52,146 nt of DNA from an uncultured Lachnospiraceae bacterium (GTDB lineage: Bacteria > Bacillota > Clostridia > Lachnospirales > Lachnospiraceae), in NCBI GenBank assembly GCA_910585905.1, contig CAJUID010000022.1:1-52146 (forward strand), written 5' to 3'. Shown piece by piece: positions 1-7,916 of this stretch (the first letter of the stretch is position 1; every line of letters begins with the position of its first letter). Both the position numbers and the translations under genes were made by a program. The notes beneath the pieces were generated by a model. It had not been told where the DNA came from. It searched no databases and worked only from the letters and a program-made list of their open reading frames with translations.

Positions 1-16
1 GTCGCCAAATGCGAGC

Positions 17-54
17 AAGCTCGCGCTTGGCTCGTTGCTTCGCGGGAATAAAAG
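17..54 (+). repeat. Dispersed intergenic repeat, partial copy A
   Basis: This stretch shares the core GGCTCGTTGCTT and the trailing GAATAAAA with copies near 1529-1593 (+), 25561-25623 (-) and 41789-41824 (-). It starts with a perfect inverted repeat, GCGAGCAAGCTCGC at 11-24. It lies upstream of the carboxypeptidase gene and may be the tail of whatever precedes the window. Confidence 0.55.
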
Positions 55-101
55 CTGCTGGTTTTACACAAGTTATTTAGTATGGCAACAAATAGTTACG
101 G

Positions 102-107
102 TATAAT
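102..107 (+). promoter_or_regulatory. Candidate -10 box for the carboxypeptidase gene
   Basis: A perfect TATAAT lies about 95 bases before the chosen start. The hexamer 17 bases upstream (AGTATG) is a poor -35, so the promoter is only partly convincing. Confidence 0.4.
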
Positions 108-201
108 CCTGCCGTTTTCTTAATATAATAGTGGAAAAGAACAAACTAGCAACGTTGTCAGGGAGCCTGCCTCCATGACATGTATTAGAAAGGATTTCCC
201 T

Positions 202-1446
202 ATGTTTATGTTTTATCGTAGAATGATTCAGGCACGCTCCGCTAAAATCTGTATAGCAATCGCTCTCAGTTTAGCGCTAGCTTTTCTTCTGCCCGCTAAC
301 TACTGTAAAACCGCATTTGCCGTCACTGAAAATACCAGCGGTGAAGCCTCTCCATTAGATATCACAGCAAAAGCTGCTGTATTAATTGAAAACAACAGCG
401 GCAGGATTCTCTTTGAGAAGGAAAAGGATAAAGAATTAATTCCTGCCAGCATTACTAAGATTATGACTCTTTTGCTTATTTTTGATGCAATTGACCAGAA
501 AAAGATTTCGCTGGAAGACTCTGTGTCTGTCAGCGAATACGCCGCGAAAATGGGCGGATCACAGGTATATCTGGAACCTGGGGAAACCCAGACGGTACAT
601 GATATGATCAAATGTATCAGCATTGCAAGCGCCAATGATGCTGCCACGGCAATGGCTGAATTTATCGGCGGTTCTGAGGCAGCTTTCGTTAAAATGATGA
701 ACCAGAAAGCGGAAGAACTTGGAATGAAACATACGCATTTTAAAAACTGCAACGGATTAGACGATACCATCGCAAGCGGCCATTTTAGCAGTGCTTATGA
801 TGTTGCCTTAATGTCAAGGGAACTCGTTACAAAACATCCTGAGATTTCAGAATACTCAACAATCTGGATGGATGAAATCACCCATAAAACCAAAAAAGGA
901 GATTCACAATTTGGCTTAACAAACACAAACAAACTAATCCGTACATACGATGGAATTACTGGTCTAAAAACCGGTTCAACCTCAAAAGCAAAATACTGCC
1001 TTTCTGCTACCGCAGTGCGAAATGGCATTAGTTTGACTGCCGTTATTATGGCGGCACCAGAACCACGTATCCGTTTTAGCCAGGCAGCCGCCCTTCTAGA
1101 CTATGGTTTTGCAAACTGCACAAACTATAAGGAAAAGGCAGATGATATCCCTCTAAAAGACCAAAAAATACTTGGCGGGACCAAAGCAAAGGTGATTCCC
1201 CGCATTGAAAAGAATTTTTCTTATACCCTGACCGGGCAGGAAAGTAAGGATAACATAAAGCGAAAGATCAGTTACCACAAAAAAATTACTGCACCCCTAA
1301 AGGAGGGCCAGCCTATCGGCAGCGTAACCTACTCATTAGATGGAAAAGAAATCGGTTCACTCCCTATTCTCTCAGCAGAGACGATCAAAGAAGCATCGTT
1401 TTTGGACTATTTAATGAAAGTAGTCAGAAAATTCTGCCTTGCTTAA
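202..1446 (+). CDS. dacF: D-alanyl-D-alanine carboxypeptidase (penicillin-binding protein 5/DacF type)
   Basis: Serine peptidase of the S11 family that removes the terminal D-Ala from peptidoglycan pentapeptides outside the cytoplasmic membrane. All three active-site motifs are visible: S83-I-T-K86, S143-A-N145 and K256-T-G258. A hydrophobic signal segment covers about residues 18-34. A C-terminal extension of about 110 residues ends in a helix (about 390-414) that could associate with the membrane, as in this family. Length (414 residues) is normal. I chose the ATG at 202 because AGAAAGGA ends 7 bases before it; an ATG at 175 in the same frame has no ribosome binding site. The gene is alone on this strand, and the next gene runs the opposite way and converges on it. 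The exact paralogue name (dacA, dacB or dacF) is not certain. Confidence 0.9.
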   Translation: MFMFYRRMIQARSAKICIAIALSLALAFLLPANYCKTAFAVTENTSGEASPLDITAKAAVLIENNSGRILFEKEKDKELIPASITKIMTLLLIFDAIDQKKISLEDSVSVSEYAAKMGGSQVYLEPGETQTVHDMIKCISIASANDAATAMAEFIGGSEAAFVKMMNQKAEELGMKHTHFKNCNGLDDTIASGHFSSAYDVALMSRELVTKHPEISEYSTIWMDEITHKTKKGDSQFGLTNTNKLIRTYDGITGLKTGSTSKAKYCLSATAVRNGISLTAVIMAAPEPRIRFSQAAALLDYGFANCTNYKEKADDIPLKDQKILGGTKAKVIPRIEKNFSYTLTGQESKDNIKRKISYHKKITAPLKEGQPIGSVTYSLDGKEIGSLPILSAETIKEASFLDYLMKVVRKFCLA

Positions 1447-1528
1447 AAGTTAGTTCCATCTGCTTTACAGCCTCAAGCTGCGTTTCGTCATCGTTATTGG
1501 TGTACTGCGCAATTTTGTGTGAAGTCAA

Positions 1529-1593
1529 GTGCAAAAGAACTTTCAGTTCCTTGCAAGCATTGCGTTTGGCTCGTTGCTTACACGACAATAAAA
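1529..1593 (+). repeat. Dispersed intergenic repeat, full copy B
   Basis: A roughly 65-base element starting GTGCAAAAGAACTTTCAG and ending GACAATAAAA. It matches, over its whole length with few differences, the reverse complement of 25561-25623. Inside is an inverted repeat, GAACTTTCAGTTC. It sits between the convergent carboxypeptidase and DUF5688 genes. Confidence 0.8.
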
Positions 1594-1630
1594 TACAGGG
1601 TTAGACCCCACGTCAGGATCTAACCCTGTA
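1587..1630 (-). terminator. Intrinsic terminator of the DUF5688 gene
   Basis: The arms TACAGGGTTAGA (1594-1605) and TCTAACCCTGTA (1619-1630) pair perfectly over 12 bases. On the minus strand the stem is followed by TTTTATT. It lies 54 bases after the DUF5688 stop codon. Confidence 0.8.
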
Positions 1631-1683
1631 ACTTAACTAATATTGATTCACAGTCAATTTTAGGTTCCCTGCCCTCAGCAGGA

Positions 1684-2625
1684 TTATTTGTCCGTGCATA
1701 TCCGGATGGTCTCTGTCCTACATTCATACCGATAGACGTTGTCGGAAAGAATTTCTTCACTGACTACACATGATTTGTTGACTTCCCCAACCATTTCGTG
1801 CATTTCTGCTACATCCATCGGTGCACTGACTGGAATCGCCAACATCTCATGAATACTGCTGGGAAGTAGATAAAAATCTTCTCCAAGGAATTCTCCAATT
1901 TCTTTTAAAATGTCAGTATACAATATAACTGAGGCACCGTTTATACCATTTGAATTTGTGATAACATACGGCTCATCTACCTGTGCAATCTGCCCAGCAG
2001 CTTCTATATTAAAATAATTCCGGCTTTCTCCGTTCTTTTCGAAATCCAGTATCCTTTTCATCATAGAAGTCATGCTATAAGCTTTTTGAGGAAAAATGCG
2101 CTTAGTGTTTACTTTTGCCAGGTTAAACAATGCCTCTGCATCCAAATTCCAAGTGTGTGACAGTTGATTTGTAATCCGAACAGAACCAATCCCTTCCTCA
2201 TCCTGTCTAAGCAGTATATGGAATGTCACCGCCATATCCAAAAACCTTAGATGCGGCACTGTCTGAAGCAGCAAAGAATTCCTATCATAAGAAACCAGCC
2301 GGAATACTATTTTCTCCTCACAACTTTCAAAAGACATATCAAGCTCCAGATTTTCCCCGTCGCATAGCACTTCATAATAGGTCTCCTCAATCTGTTTTGC
2401 CAGAGAAGCAATATCCACCCCTTTCTTATATTCCTCGAAGTACATTTGCAGATAGAAATTGGGTGAAAGCATCTGTTCTGGAGCCAATATCACTAACCCA
2501 TCTAATTCTGTAGAATTATTTTTCAGAACTTTGTGAATCTCTATTGTGACTTTCTCTGGAAAACGTTTTTTCACTGCTTTTAACATCTGATTGCAAAATT
2601 CCTGAAACTCTTTACTTCTTTCCAT
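1684..2625 (-). CDS. DUF5688 family protein
   Basis: A 313-residue soluble protein that resembles the DUF5688 proteins common in Lachnospiraceae: an N-terminal segment with KVTIEIHKVLKNNSTELDGL followed by a mixed alpha/beta body. The biochemical function of this family is not known to me. No signal peptide or membrane segment is visible. The ATG at 2625 has GAAAGGA 7 bases upstream; the open frame continues 64 codons further but that part is compositionally unlike a protein and has no ribosome binding site. It is monocistronic, with its own promoter (-10 at 2662-2667, -35 at 2685-2690), an inverted repeat over the -35 box and a terminator at 1587-1630. This suggests a gene switched by a dedicated DNA-binding regulator. 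Confidence 0.75.
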   Translation of the reverse strand: MERSKEFQEFCNQMLKAVKKRFPEKVTIEIHKVLKNNSTELDGLVILAPEQMLSPNFYLQMYFEEYKKGVDIASLAKQIEETYYEVLCDGENLELDMSFESCEEKIVFRLVSYDRNSLLLQTVPHLRFLDMAVTFHILLRQDEEGIGSVRITNQLSHTWNLDAEALFNLAKVNTKRIFPQKAYSMTSMMKRILDFEKNGESRNYFNIEAAGQIAQVDEPYVITNSNGINGASVILYTDILKEIGEFLGEDFYLLPSSIHEMLAIPVSAPMDVAEMHEMVGEVNKSCVVSEEILSDNVYRYECRTETIRICTDK

Positions 2626-2661
2626 ATTCGTCCTTTCTTTTCCACACGGATCATTCCACCC

Positions 2662-2690
2662 AATATACGCTTTTCTACCGGTCTTGCCAA
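2662..2690 (-). promoter_or_regulatory. Promoter of the DUF5688 gene
   Basis: On the minus strand a -35 TTGGCA (2685-2690) and a -10 TATATT (2662-2667) are separated by 17 bases, 37 bases ahead of the ATG. Confidence 0.7.
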
Positions 2691-2708
2691 AATTTCTGGC
2701 ATAACCGG
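2678..2708. promoter_or_regulatory. Inverted repeat over the -35 box, candidate operator
   Basis: The arms CCGGT..TGCCA and TGGCA..ACCGG form a 31-base interrupted palindrome that contains the -35 hexamer of the DUF5688 promoter. Position and symmetry fit a repressor site; the regulator is unknown. Confidence 0.5.
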
Positions 2709-3196
2709 AAAATGAGAGTGATTTTTCAAGAAATTTTCTGTACCCTAAAAGCACTGATAACCTTTCTCTCTTTATTCGCCTTATTCTTTGCCAAAGGACG
2801 TCAGAACAAATACCCATCTTTGTAAAGGGAGAGTTTTTACAGAAGATAAGACGGCGCAGGCTCCAACAAAACCTATGCCATAGACTTGCGTAGACAAAAG
2901 AACATGGGGACTGCTGTCAGGCTATCATCACATCATAAAGGGGACAAAACTGCAAAAGCAACAGCCTGTGCCAAAGCCATAAACAGCTATCGCATGATAA
3001 GATAAATAACCATAGATACTGCATTTTCCCAGATTAGAAGATAATCCAAAAAAGTATTGATATAAATTTCCATTGTCCGCTAGTGGTATCTGTACTGCCA
3101 CCAGAAAAATTTCTCTGTAGATAGAGTATCAAATTTCGACATTTCCTGCAATGTCGATACCCACCAAAAAGAAAAGACAAAATTATCCAATGAATC
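2709..3196. other. Non-coding stretch upstream of the DUF5688 gene
   Basis: About 490 bases with no gene I can support. A 62-codon minus-strand frame at 3034-3222 has no ribosome binding site and runs into the nfnB terminator hairpin. It may be decayed sequence; I see no RNA gene or mobile element remnant. Confidence 0.5.
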
Positions 3197-3242
3197 AAAA
3201 AGGCACAAGAAACCAGAACCATAAATTTCTGGTCTCTTGTGC
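3195..3242 (-). terminator. Intrinsic terminator of the nfnAB operon
   Basis: The arms GCACAAGAAACCAGAA (3203-3218) and TTCTGGTCTCTTGTGC (3227-3242) pair over 16 bases with one mismatch. On the minus strand the stem is followed by CCTTTTT. It lies 45 bases beyond the nfnB stop. Confidence 0.85.
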
Positions 3243-3287
3243 AATATTACTTTTTCGCCCCATGCTTTTTATGCAAAATGCTGGCTG

Positions 3288-4676
3288 CTATTGATTTAAA
3301 TATTCATGAATGCCCTTTGCAGCGGCCTTTCCAGCTCCCATAGCTAGGATGACTGTTGCGGCACCTGTAACGGCATCCCCTCCGGCATATACTTTTGCCT
3401 TAGATGTCTGCCCGTTTTCCTCCTCCGCTACGATACATTTCCATTTATTGATATCCAATCCCTCCGTGGTAGAAGAAATCAACGGATTCGGGCTTGTTCC
3501 CAAAGACATGATCACAGTATCTACCTCTAAGGTAAATTCTGAGCCCTTCACTTCCACAGGCCTTCTGCGTCCAGACTCATCCGGCTCGCCAAGCTCCATA
3601 CGGATACAAGTCATTCCTGTTACATTTCCCTCATCATCTGTATGAATCTCAACCGGGTTAGTCAGCAAGTCAAAAATAATGCCCTCTTCTTTAGCATGGT
3701 GTACTTCTTCTACTCTGGCAGGAAGCTCCTCCTCACTGCGCCGGTAAACAATATGTACCTCAGCTCCCAGACGGAGCGCTGTCCTGGCAGCATCCATCGC
3801 CACATTGCCTCCACCGACAACCGCCACTTTCTTTCCTGCAATAATCGGGGTCGCATACGACTCATCAAAAGCCTGCATCAGATTGCTCCTAGTCAGGTAC
3901 TCATTTGCCGAAAATACTCCATTTGCATTCTCACCTGGAATTCCCATAAATTTCGGAAGGCCGGCGCCAGAACCAATAAATACAGCATCAAATCCCTCTT
4001 CATTCAAAAGTTCATCAATTGTCGTAGACTTTCCTATTACTACATTTGTCTCTATCTTTACACCAAGAGATTTTACATTATCAATCTCGGCATCTACTAC
4101 CCGGCTTTTTGGAAGACGGAATTCTGGGATTCCATATGACAATACCCCGCCTGCCTTATGAAGTGCCTCAAATATTGTCACATCATAGCCAAGTTTCGCA
4201 AGATCTCCCGCACAAGTCAGGCCGGCCGGACCGGAACCGATTACTGCGATTTTCTTTCCATTTAAAGAATCCGCTTTCTGCGGTTTTATTCCTTCTTCCC
4301 GCGCCGCATCCGCTGCAAAACGCTCTAGTTTTCCTATGGAAACGGCATCCCCCTTAATTCCGCGGATACATTTCGCTTCACACTGGCTCTCCTGCGGACA
4401 GACACGGCCACAGACAGCCGGAAGTGCAGAATATTTACTGATCACCTGATATGCCTCTGCTGTATTTCCCTCTGCAATCTCTTTGATAAATCCCGGAATA
4501 TCAATATTAACCGGACATCCTTTTACACACTGCGGATTTTTACACTGAAGGCAGCGGACTGCCTCAGCCATTGCTTCCTCTTTATCATAACCAAGGCAAA
4601 CTTCATCAAAGTTTGCTGCGCGTACTTTTGGTTCCTGTTCGCGCACAGGTACTCTCTTTAAAACATCTACTTCCAT
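3288..4676 (-). CDS. nfnB: NADPH-dependent ferredoxin:NAD+ oxidoreductase large subunit (NfnB; often annotated glutamate synthase small subunit, GltA)
   Basis: Flavoprotein with two N-terminal [4Fe-4S] cysteine sets (C42, C45, C50, C54 and C89, C93, C99, C103), a first dinucleotide fold (GSGPAG, 147-152) for FAD and a second (GGGNVAMDAA) for NADP(H). At 462 residues it has the length of NfnB and GltA-like proteins. The partner gene nfnA lies directly upstream and no large glutamate synthase subunit is present. I therefore favour the electron-bifurcating transhydrogenase NfnAB, which couples NADPH, NADH and ferredoxin pools in anaerobes. The start at 4676 is chosen because GAGG lies just before it and the protein then begins at the family's usual place; the frame extends 45 codons further through a hairpin repeat. 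It is separated from nfnA by about 200 bases holding that repeat. Confidence 0.88.
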   Translation of the reverse strand: MEVDVLKRVPVREQEPKVRAANFDEVCLGYDKEEAMAEAVRCLQCKNPQCVKGCPVNIDIPGFIKEIAEGNTAEAYQVISKYSALPAVCGRVCPQESQCEAKCIRGIKGDAVSIGKLERFAADAAREEGIKPQKADSLNGKKIAVIGSGPAGLTCAGDLAKLGYDVTIFEALHKAGGVLSYGIPEFRLPKSRVVDAEIDNVKSLGVKIETNVVIGKSTTIDELLNEEGFDAVFIGSGAGLPKFMGIPGENANGVFSANEYLTRSNLMQAFDESYATPIIAGKKVAVVGGGNVAMDAARTALRLGAEVHIVYRRSEEELPARVEEVHHAKEEGIIFDLLTNPVEIHTDDEGNVTGMTCIRMELGEPDESGRRRPVEVKGSEFTLEVDTVIMSLGTSPNPLISSTTEGLDINKWKCIVAEEENGQTSKAKVYAGGDAVTGAATVILAMGAGKAAAKGIHEYLNQ

Positions 4677-4740
4677 GATTAACCTCATTTCTGCACTGCA
4701 CTTTTTGTATTCTCTTCTGTCTGGCAGCGCGCAGACAAGT

Positions 4741-4833
4741 TTATAAAAAAGCGCACCGCCAGCGCTGGTGCGCTGACAAAAAAGTCTCTGACTTTTTTGT
4801 CGGTGTACCACTACAGATAACGCAATTTCCTAT
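4741..4833. repeat. Double-hairpin dispersed repeat, copy 1
   Basis: Two adjacent hairpins: GCGCACC/GGTGCGC (4751-4773), then a perfect 12-base stem GACAAAAAAGTC/GACTTTTTTGTC with a TCT loop (4775-4801), followed by a tail ending CGCAATTTCCT. The second hairpin, the TGTCGG after it and the tail resemble 29846-29931. It lies between nfnA and nfnB, where it could tune the ratio of the two mRNA segments or act as a partial terminator. Confidence 0.7.
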
Positions 4834-4877
4834 AACACCAAAAACACCGGCTTTGCGGTATTGCTTAGAAGCAGTCT

Positions 4878-5759
4878 TTAGCTACAATGACCGCATCCTC
4901 CATGATGGGTATCCCCCTCTTTGCGGCGCAGGGCTGCACGCCCCTCTTCAGTCTTATACATTCTCTGGCGCTGCATTGCCTGATCAAAGTCTACCAGATG
5001 CCCGTCAAACTCTGGACCATCTACGCAGGCAAATTTTATCTCATCCCCAACCTGCAAACGGCAGGCACCGCACATTCCTGTTCCATCTACCATAATTGGA
5101 TTCATGCTGACAATTGTTGGAATATTAAGTTCCTTTGTCAAAAGTGCTACGAATTTCATCATGATCATTGGTCCAATCGCAATTACTCTAGTATATTCTT
5201 TTCCCTGATTTTTAACCAAGTCATTAATCTGGTCACAGGCATTTCCCTTAAATCCATAAGAACCATCGTCTGTTGCTATGTAAAGGTTCGCCGCAATCTT
5301 GCGCATTGGCTCTTCCATAATCAAGATATCCTTTGTCCTTGCACCAATAATGACATCTACATCAATGCCATGCTCTTTCATCCATTTTACCTGTGGGTAA
5401 ACTGGTGCCGTTCCAACACCGCCGCATACAAACAAAAGTTTTTCTTTCTTTAATTCCTCTTCCGGCATCTCAAGAAGCTCAGAAGGGCACCCAAGCGGAC
5501 CAACAAAATCCATAAAGGATTCCCCTTCCTCATACTCAGCCATCTCCTCCGTGGAAGCTCCCACGGTCTGGAAGACGATTGTCACAATCCCCTTTTCTCT
5601 GTCATAATCACAGACCGTCAGAGGGATGCGCTCCCCCTTTTCATCCATCTTCACGATAACAAACTGCCCTGGCTGGCAAGTCTTTGCAACTCTTGGTGCC
5701 TCAATATCCATAAGCCAGATATTATTGGCTAGATATTCCTTCTTTAAAATCTTAAACAT
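4878..5759 (-). CDS. nfnA: NfnA: NADH-dependent ferredoxin:NADP+ oxidoreductase small subunit (FAD/NAD-binding, [2Fe-2S])
   Basis: A 293-residue protein of the dihydroorotate dehydrogenase electron-transfer (PyrK-like) family. The FAD-binding signature R44-IPLT lies in the N-terminal barrel, CGGVGTAPVYP (112-122) forms the nucleotide-binding loop, and three cysteines (C230, C233, C245) near the C terminus bind a [2Fe-2S] cluster. A further C-x2-C pair (C289, C292) ends the chain. With the NfnB partner downstream it should form the soluble heterodimeric NfnAB transhydrogenase. The ATG at 5759 has GGAGG 7 bases upstream. The same subunit is often labelled sulfide dehydrogenase subunit beta, so the substrate assignment depends on the pairing. 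Confidence 0.88.
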   Translation of the reverse strand: MFKILKKEYLANNIWLMDIEAPRVAKTCQPGQFVIVKMDEKGERIPLTVCDYDREKGIVTIVFQTVGASTEEMAEYEEGESFMDFVGPLGCPSELLEMPEEELKKEKLLFVCGGVGTAPVYPQVKWMKEHGIDVDVIIGARTKDILIMEEPMRKIAANLYIATDDGSYGFKGNACDQINDLVKNQGKEYTRVIAIGPMIMMKFVALLTKELNIPTIVSMNPIMVDGTGMCGACRLQVGDEIKFACVDGPEFDGHLVDFDQAMQRQRMYKTEEGRAALRRKEGDTHHGGCGHCS

Positions 5760-5831
5760 AATGCGCCTCCATCTTTCTTTATGGGATACTTAATATATAA
5801 TCCCTTTTTTCTCCTTGATTGGAAAATTCTG

Positions 5832-6326
5832 TCATTCTGCCTGAAACACTTCCAGATTATCACAGCATGACAAAAAACTGTTTGTATATCTTCTATCATT
5901 GCTGACATTTTCCCCAAACCATTCCGGCGGAACAAAATTTTTGGCAGCCTCCTCATTGGGAAACTCCACTTCTACAAAACAAAGCCCCTCCAGCCTGCCA
6001 TGAAACACGTCTAACTCCCCGGTATATCCCCCGGAAATCGGAACCAGATAGCGAGTTTTGGCAATCAAATAATAATCGATTTTTTCCCTTAAATGCTCAT
6101 AAGCTTCTCTTGTCAAAGGGACTTCCACCTCTTCACACATCCGGGCCTTTAATTCTTTTTCTTCTTGTGGATGGTTTGACTTATAGGTTAAAATGTAATC
6201 TTCATTACTTTTCCGGATTCTGACAACCGGGGCAGTGCAGAGATACCCCTGTTCAATCTCTTTCTTCGCAAAATCTGTCATCTTCTCCGGCAAATACTTT
6301 ACCTGAAATTTCTTTTCTATCTCCAT
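5832..6326 (-). CDS. CYTH domain protein (triphosphate tunnel metalloenzyme)
   Basis: A 164-residue single-domain CYTH protein. The signature MEIEKKF opens the chain, and later alternating charged strands are visible: VRIRKSNEDYILTYK, EVEVPL, KTRYLVP and LDVFHG..FVEVEF. These residues line the tunnel that binds metal and triphosphate in the family. Members hydrolyse thiamine triphosphate, inorganic triphosphate or make cAMP; bacterial single-domain forms are mostly tripolyphosphatases, which is my best guess. It begins 3 bases after the stop of the small membrane protein gene, so the two are probably translated together. The same window carries ppk and ppx, so a link to polyphosphate metabolism is possible but not shown. 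Confidence 0.82.
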   Translation of the reverse strand: MEIEKKFQVKYLPEKMTDFAKKEIEQGYLCTAPVVRIRKSNEDYILTYKSNHPQEEKELKARMCEEVEVPLTREAYEHLREKIDYYLIAKTRYLVPISGGYTGELDVFHGRLEGLCFVEVEFPNEEAAKNFVPPEWFGENVSNDRRYTNSFLSCCDNLEVFQAE

Positions 6327-6329
6327 CGC

Positions 6330-6521
6330 TTACTTTTCCTGCTCCGTGGATGATATCTGTGCATTTTTTCTCTTGCGGAGCTTAATGCCCAATAAAATTG
6401 CACCAAATGCAACTCCCGCACTTACCAGATATTTTATAAAATACCATGCAAATGCACCTCCAAATGATAAATCTGCAACTCCCTTTGCCAAAAGTGTATT
6501 TAACAACATTCTGCTCACCAT
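6330..6521 (-). CDS. Small single-pass membrane protein, unknown function
   Basis: A predicted protein of up to 63 residues with one hydrophobic segment (about residues 22-47) followed by a basic KLRKRKN stretch, which suggests an N-out, C-in topology. I do not recognise the family. The start is uncertain. ATG at 6521 is only 1 base from AAAGG, the next codon GTG has better spacing, and ATG at 6509 is 13 bases away. The stop lies 3 bases before the CYTH gene start, which supports the gene being real and cotranscribed with it. Confidence 0.55.
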   Translation of the reverse strand: MVSRMLLNTLLAKGVADLSFGGAFAWYFIKYLVSAGVAFGAILLGIKLRKRKNAQISSTEQEK

Positions 6522-6606
6522 GCCTTTCTGCTGGGGCTTTCCCCATGCCTATTTCCTAGGAACGATTCATCATAACTTATAACAAAAAGTTATTCTTAAT
6601 CATTCC

Positions 6607-7869
6607 CTATCTACGGTTTACAAGCTCCTTTGTAATATCATCCCAATCTAAGCCACACTCCGCCATCAGAACCATCATATGGTACAAAAAATCTGCTATC
6701 TCATATTTTAATTCTTCGGCATCCGGATTTTTGGCTGCAATGATAATTTCAGAAGCTTCCTCCCCGCACTTTTTTAATATTTTATCAATTCCCTTATTGA
6801 ATAAGTAATTGGTATAAGACCCTTCCTTTGGCTTCCTCTTCCGCTCCATAATAATATTAAAATCATCTGTCAAAACTGTAAGAGGATTTGTCGCTATATA
6901 TTCTTTTTTTGCAAGCTCCTTAAAAAAACAGCTTCTGTTTCCCGTATGACATGCCGCTCCAACCTGCCTTACCTTTGCAAGAATGGTATCATTATCACAA
7001 TCTAACATCAGCGACTTTACATACTGAAAGTGGCTGGAAGTCTCACCCTTTAACCACAGTTCCTGACGGCTGCGGCTATAATATGTCATTCTTCCGGTCT
7101 TAATTGTCATCTCATAGGATTCCCTGTTCATGTAAGCCATCATAAGAACTTCACCAGTACGGTAATCTTGTACAATTGCCGGAATCAACCCGTTATCAGT
7201 CAGCTTAAAATCATCAAAATCAATCAGGCTCTCAAAAACTTCCACATCAACTCCCTGCTTTTTTAAGCCGCGCTTTGCCTTGTATAAATCCTTTTCTTCA
7301 AAATAATTTGTCATCACTGCCTGAACCGTCTGATATGAAAAAATTTCTGCCAAGTCATTACGAATCAGGCCATCCCGAACCATTACCTCAATCTTTGTAT
7401 TTGCAATTGCCTCAGAAAAACTTTTTGTGGTATCAATGTGCTTTAAAATAGCAGTCCCAAATCCCATTTCATAAAAAGAGTCCAACTGTTCGGATGTCTG
7501 GAAATCTGCTTTCATATCAATTTCAATTGCCAGTTTTTCTTTTCCAAAACGGGCAAAGATCTCTTTCAACTCTTTTTCCTCTGGAAGCAGCGCCTTGCGG
7601 ATTACTACCTTAGAAGCACCAGTGTATAACGCCTTTTTCGCATCTTCGAAGCGTTCCACATAAAGTCCCATCACAAACGGAACATCAATGACCTTTTCAA
7701 TCTGGCGCACCACACTTAAGAATTCTTCCCTTGATTTTTCATCCCCTGAAAAATTGTACAGATACAAACCATCTGCTCCTTCACAGGAGTAGCGGTCTGC
7801 AAGGGAAATAACGCTGTTTGCCATTTCATTTTCTGCATTAATAAAAGGAATCAGTTTTTTACGGTTCAT
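6607..7869 (-). CDS. hisIE: HisIE (phosphoribosyl-AMP cyclohydrolase/phosphoribosyl-ATP pyrophosphatase) with N-terminal degenerate HisA/HisF-like domain
   Basis: Carries steps 2 and 3 of histidine synthesis in one chain. About residues 212-316 form the HisI cyclohydrolase, with WLKGETS, DCDND and the zinc-binding GAACHTGNRSCF motif. About 320-420 form the HisE pyrophosphatase, with GSYTNYL and the KKCGEEASE helix. Ordinary HisIE is about 200 residues; here about 210 extra N-terminal residues look like a TIM-barrel of the HisA/HisF type (KLIPFI at the start, GADGLYLYNFSG). The position of the usual catalytic Asp in strand 1 is occupied by Asn/Ala, so it is probably not an active isomerase or cyclase. 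The ATG at 7869 has GGAG 6 bases upstream and is preferred to the one 12 bases earlier. It follows hisB by 47 bases; hisA, hisF, hisH and hisC are absent from the window. Confidence 0.9.
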   Translation of the reverse strand: MNRKKLIPFINAENEMANSVISLADRYSCEGADGLYLYNFSGDEKSREEFLSVVRQIEKVIDVPFVMGLYVERFEDAKKALYTGASKVVIRKALLPEEKELKEIFARFGKEKLAIEIDMKADFQTSEQLDSFYEMGFGTAILKHIDTTKSFSEAIANTKIEVMVRDGLIRNDLAEIFSYQTVQAVMTNYFEEKDLYKAKRGLKKQGVDVEVFESLIDFDDFKLTDNGLIPAIVQDYRTGEVLMMAYMNRESYEMTIKTGRMTYYSRSRQELWLKGETSSHFQYVKSLMLDCDNDTILAKVRQVGAACHTGNRSCFFKELAKKEYIATNPLTVLTDDFNIIMERKRKPKEGSYTNYLFNKGIDKILKKCGEEASEIIIAAKNPDAEELKYEIADFLYHMMVLMAECGLDWDDITKELVNRR

Positions 7870-7916
7870 TTTTTTCTCCATTCAAGTTGAATTTTTAATT
7901 CATTAGAAAATGTTGT

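Noticed and set aside
300..770. 156-codon open frame on the minus strand
   Set aside because: It lies fully antisense to the well-supported carboxypeptidase gene, has no family-like motifs and no ribosome binding site.
3034..3222. 62-codon minus-strand frame with hydrophobic ends
   Set aside because: No ribosome binding site, and it overlaps the nfnAB terminator hairpin.
3642..4357. Plus-strand frames opposite nfnB
   Set aside because: Shadow frames of a strongly conserved gene; composition follows the complementary codons of nfnB.
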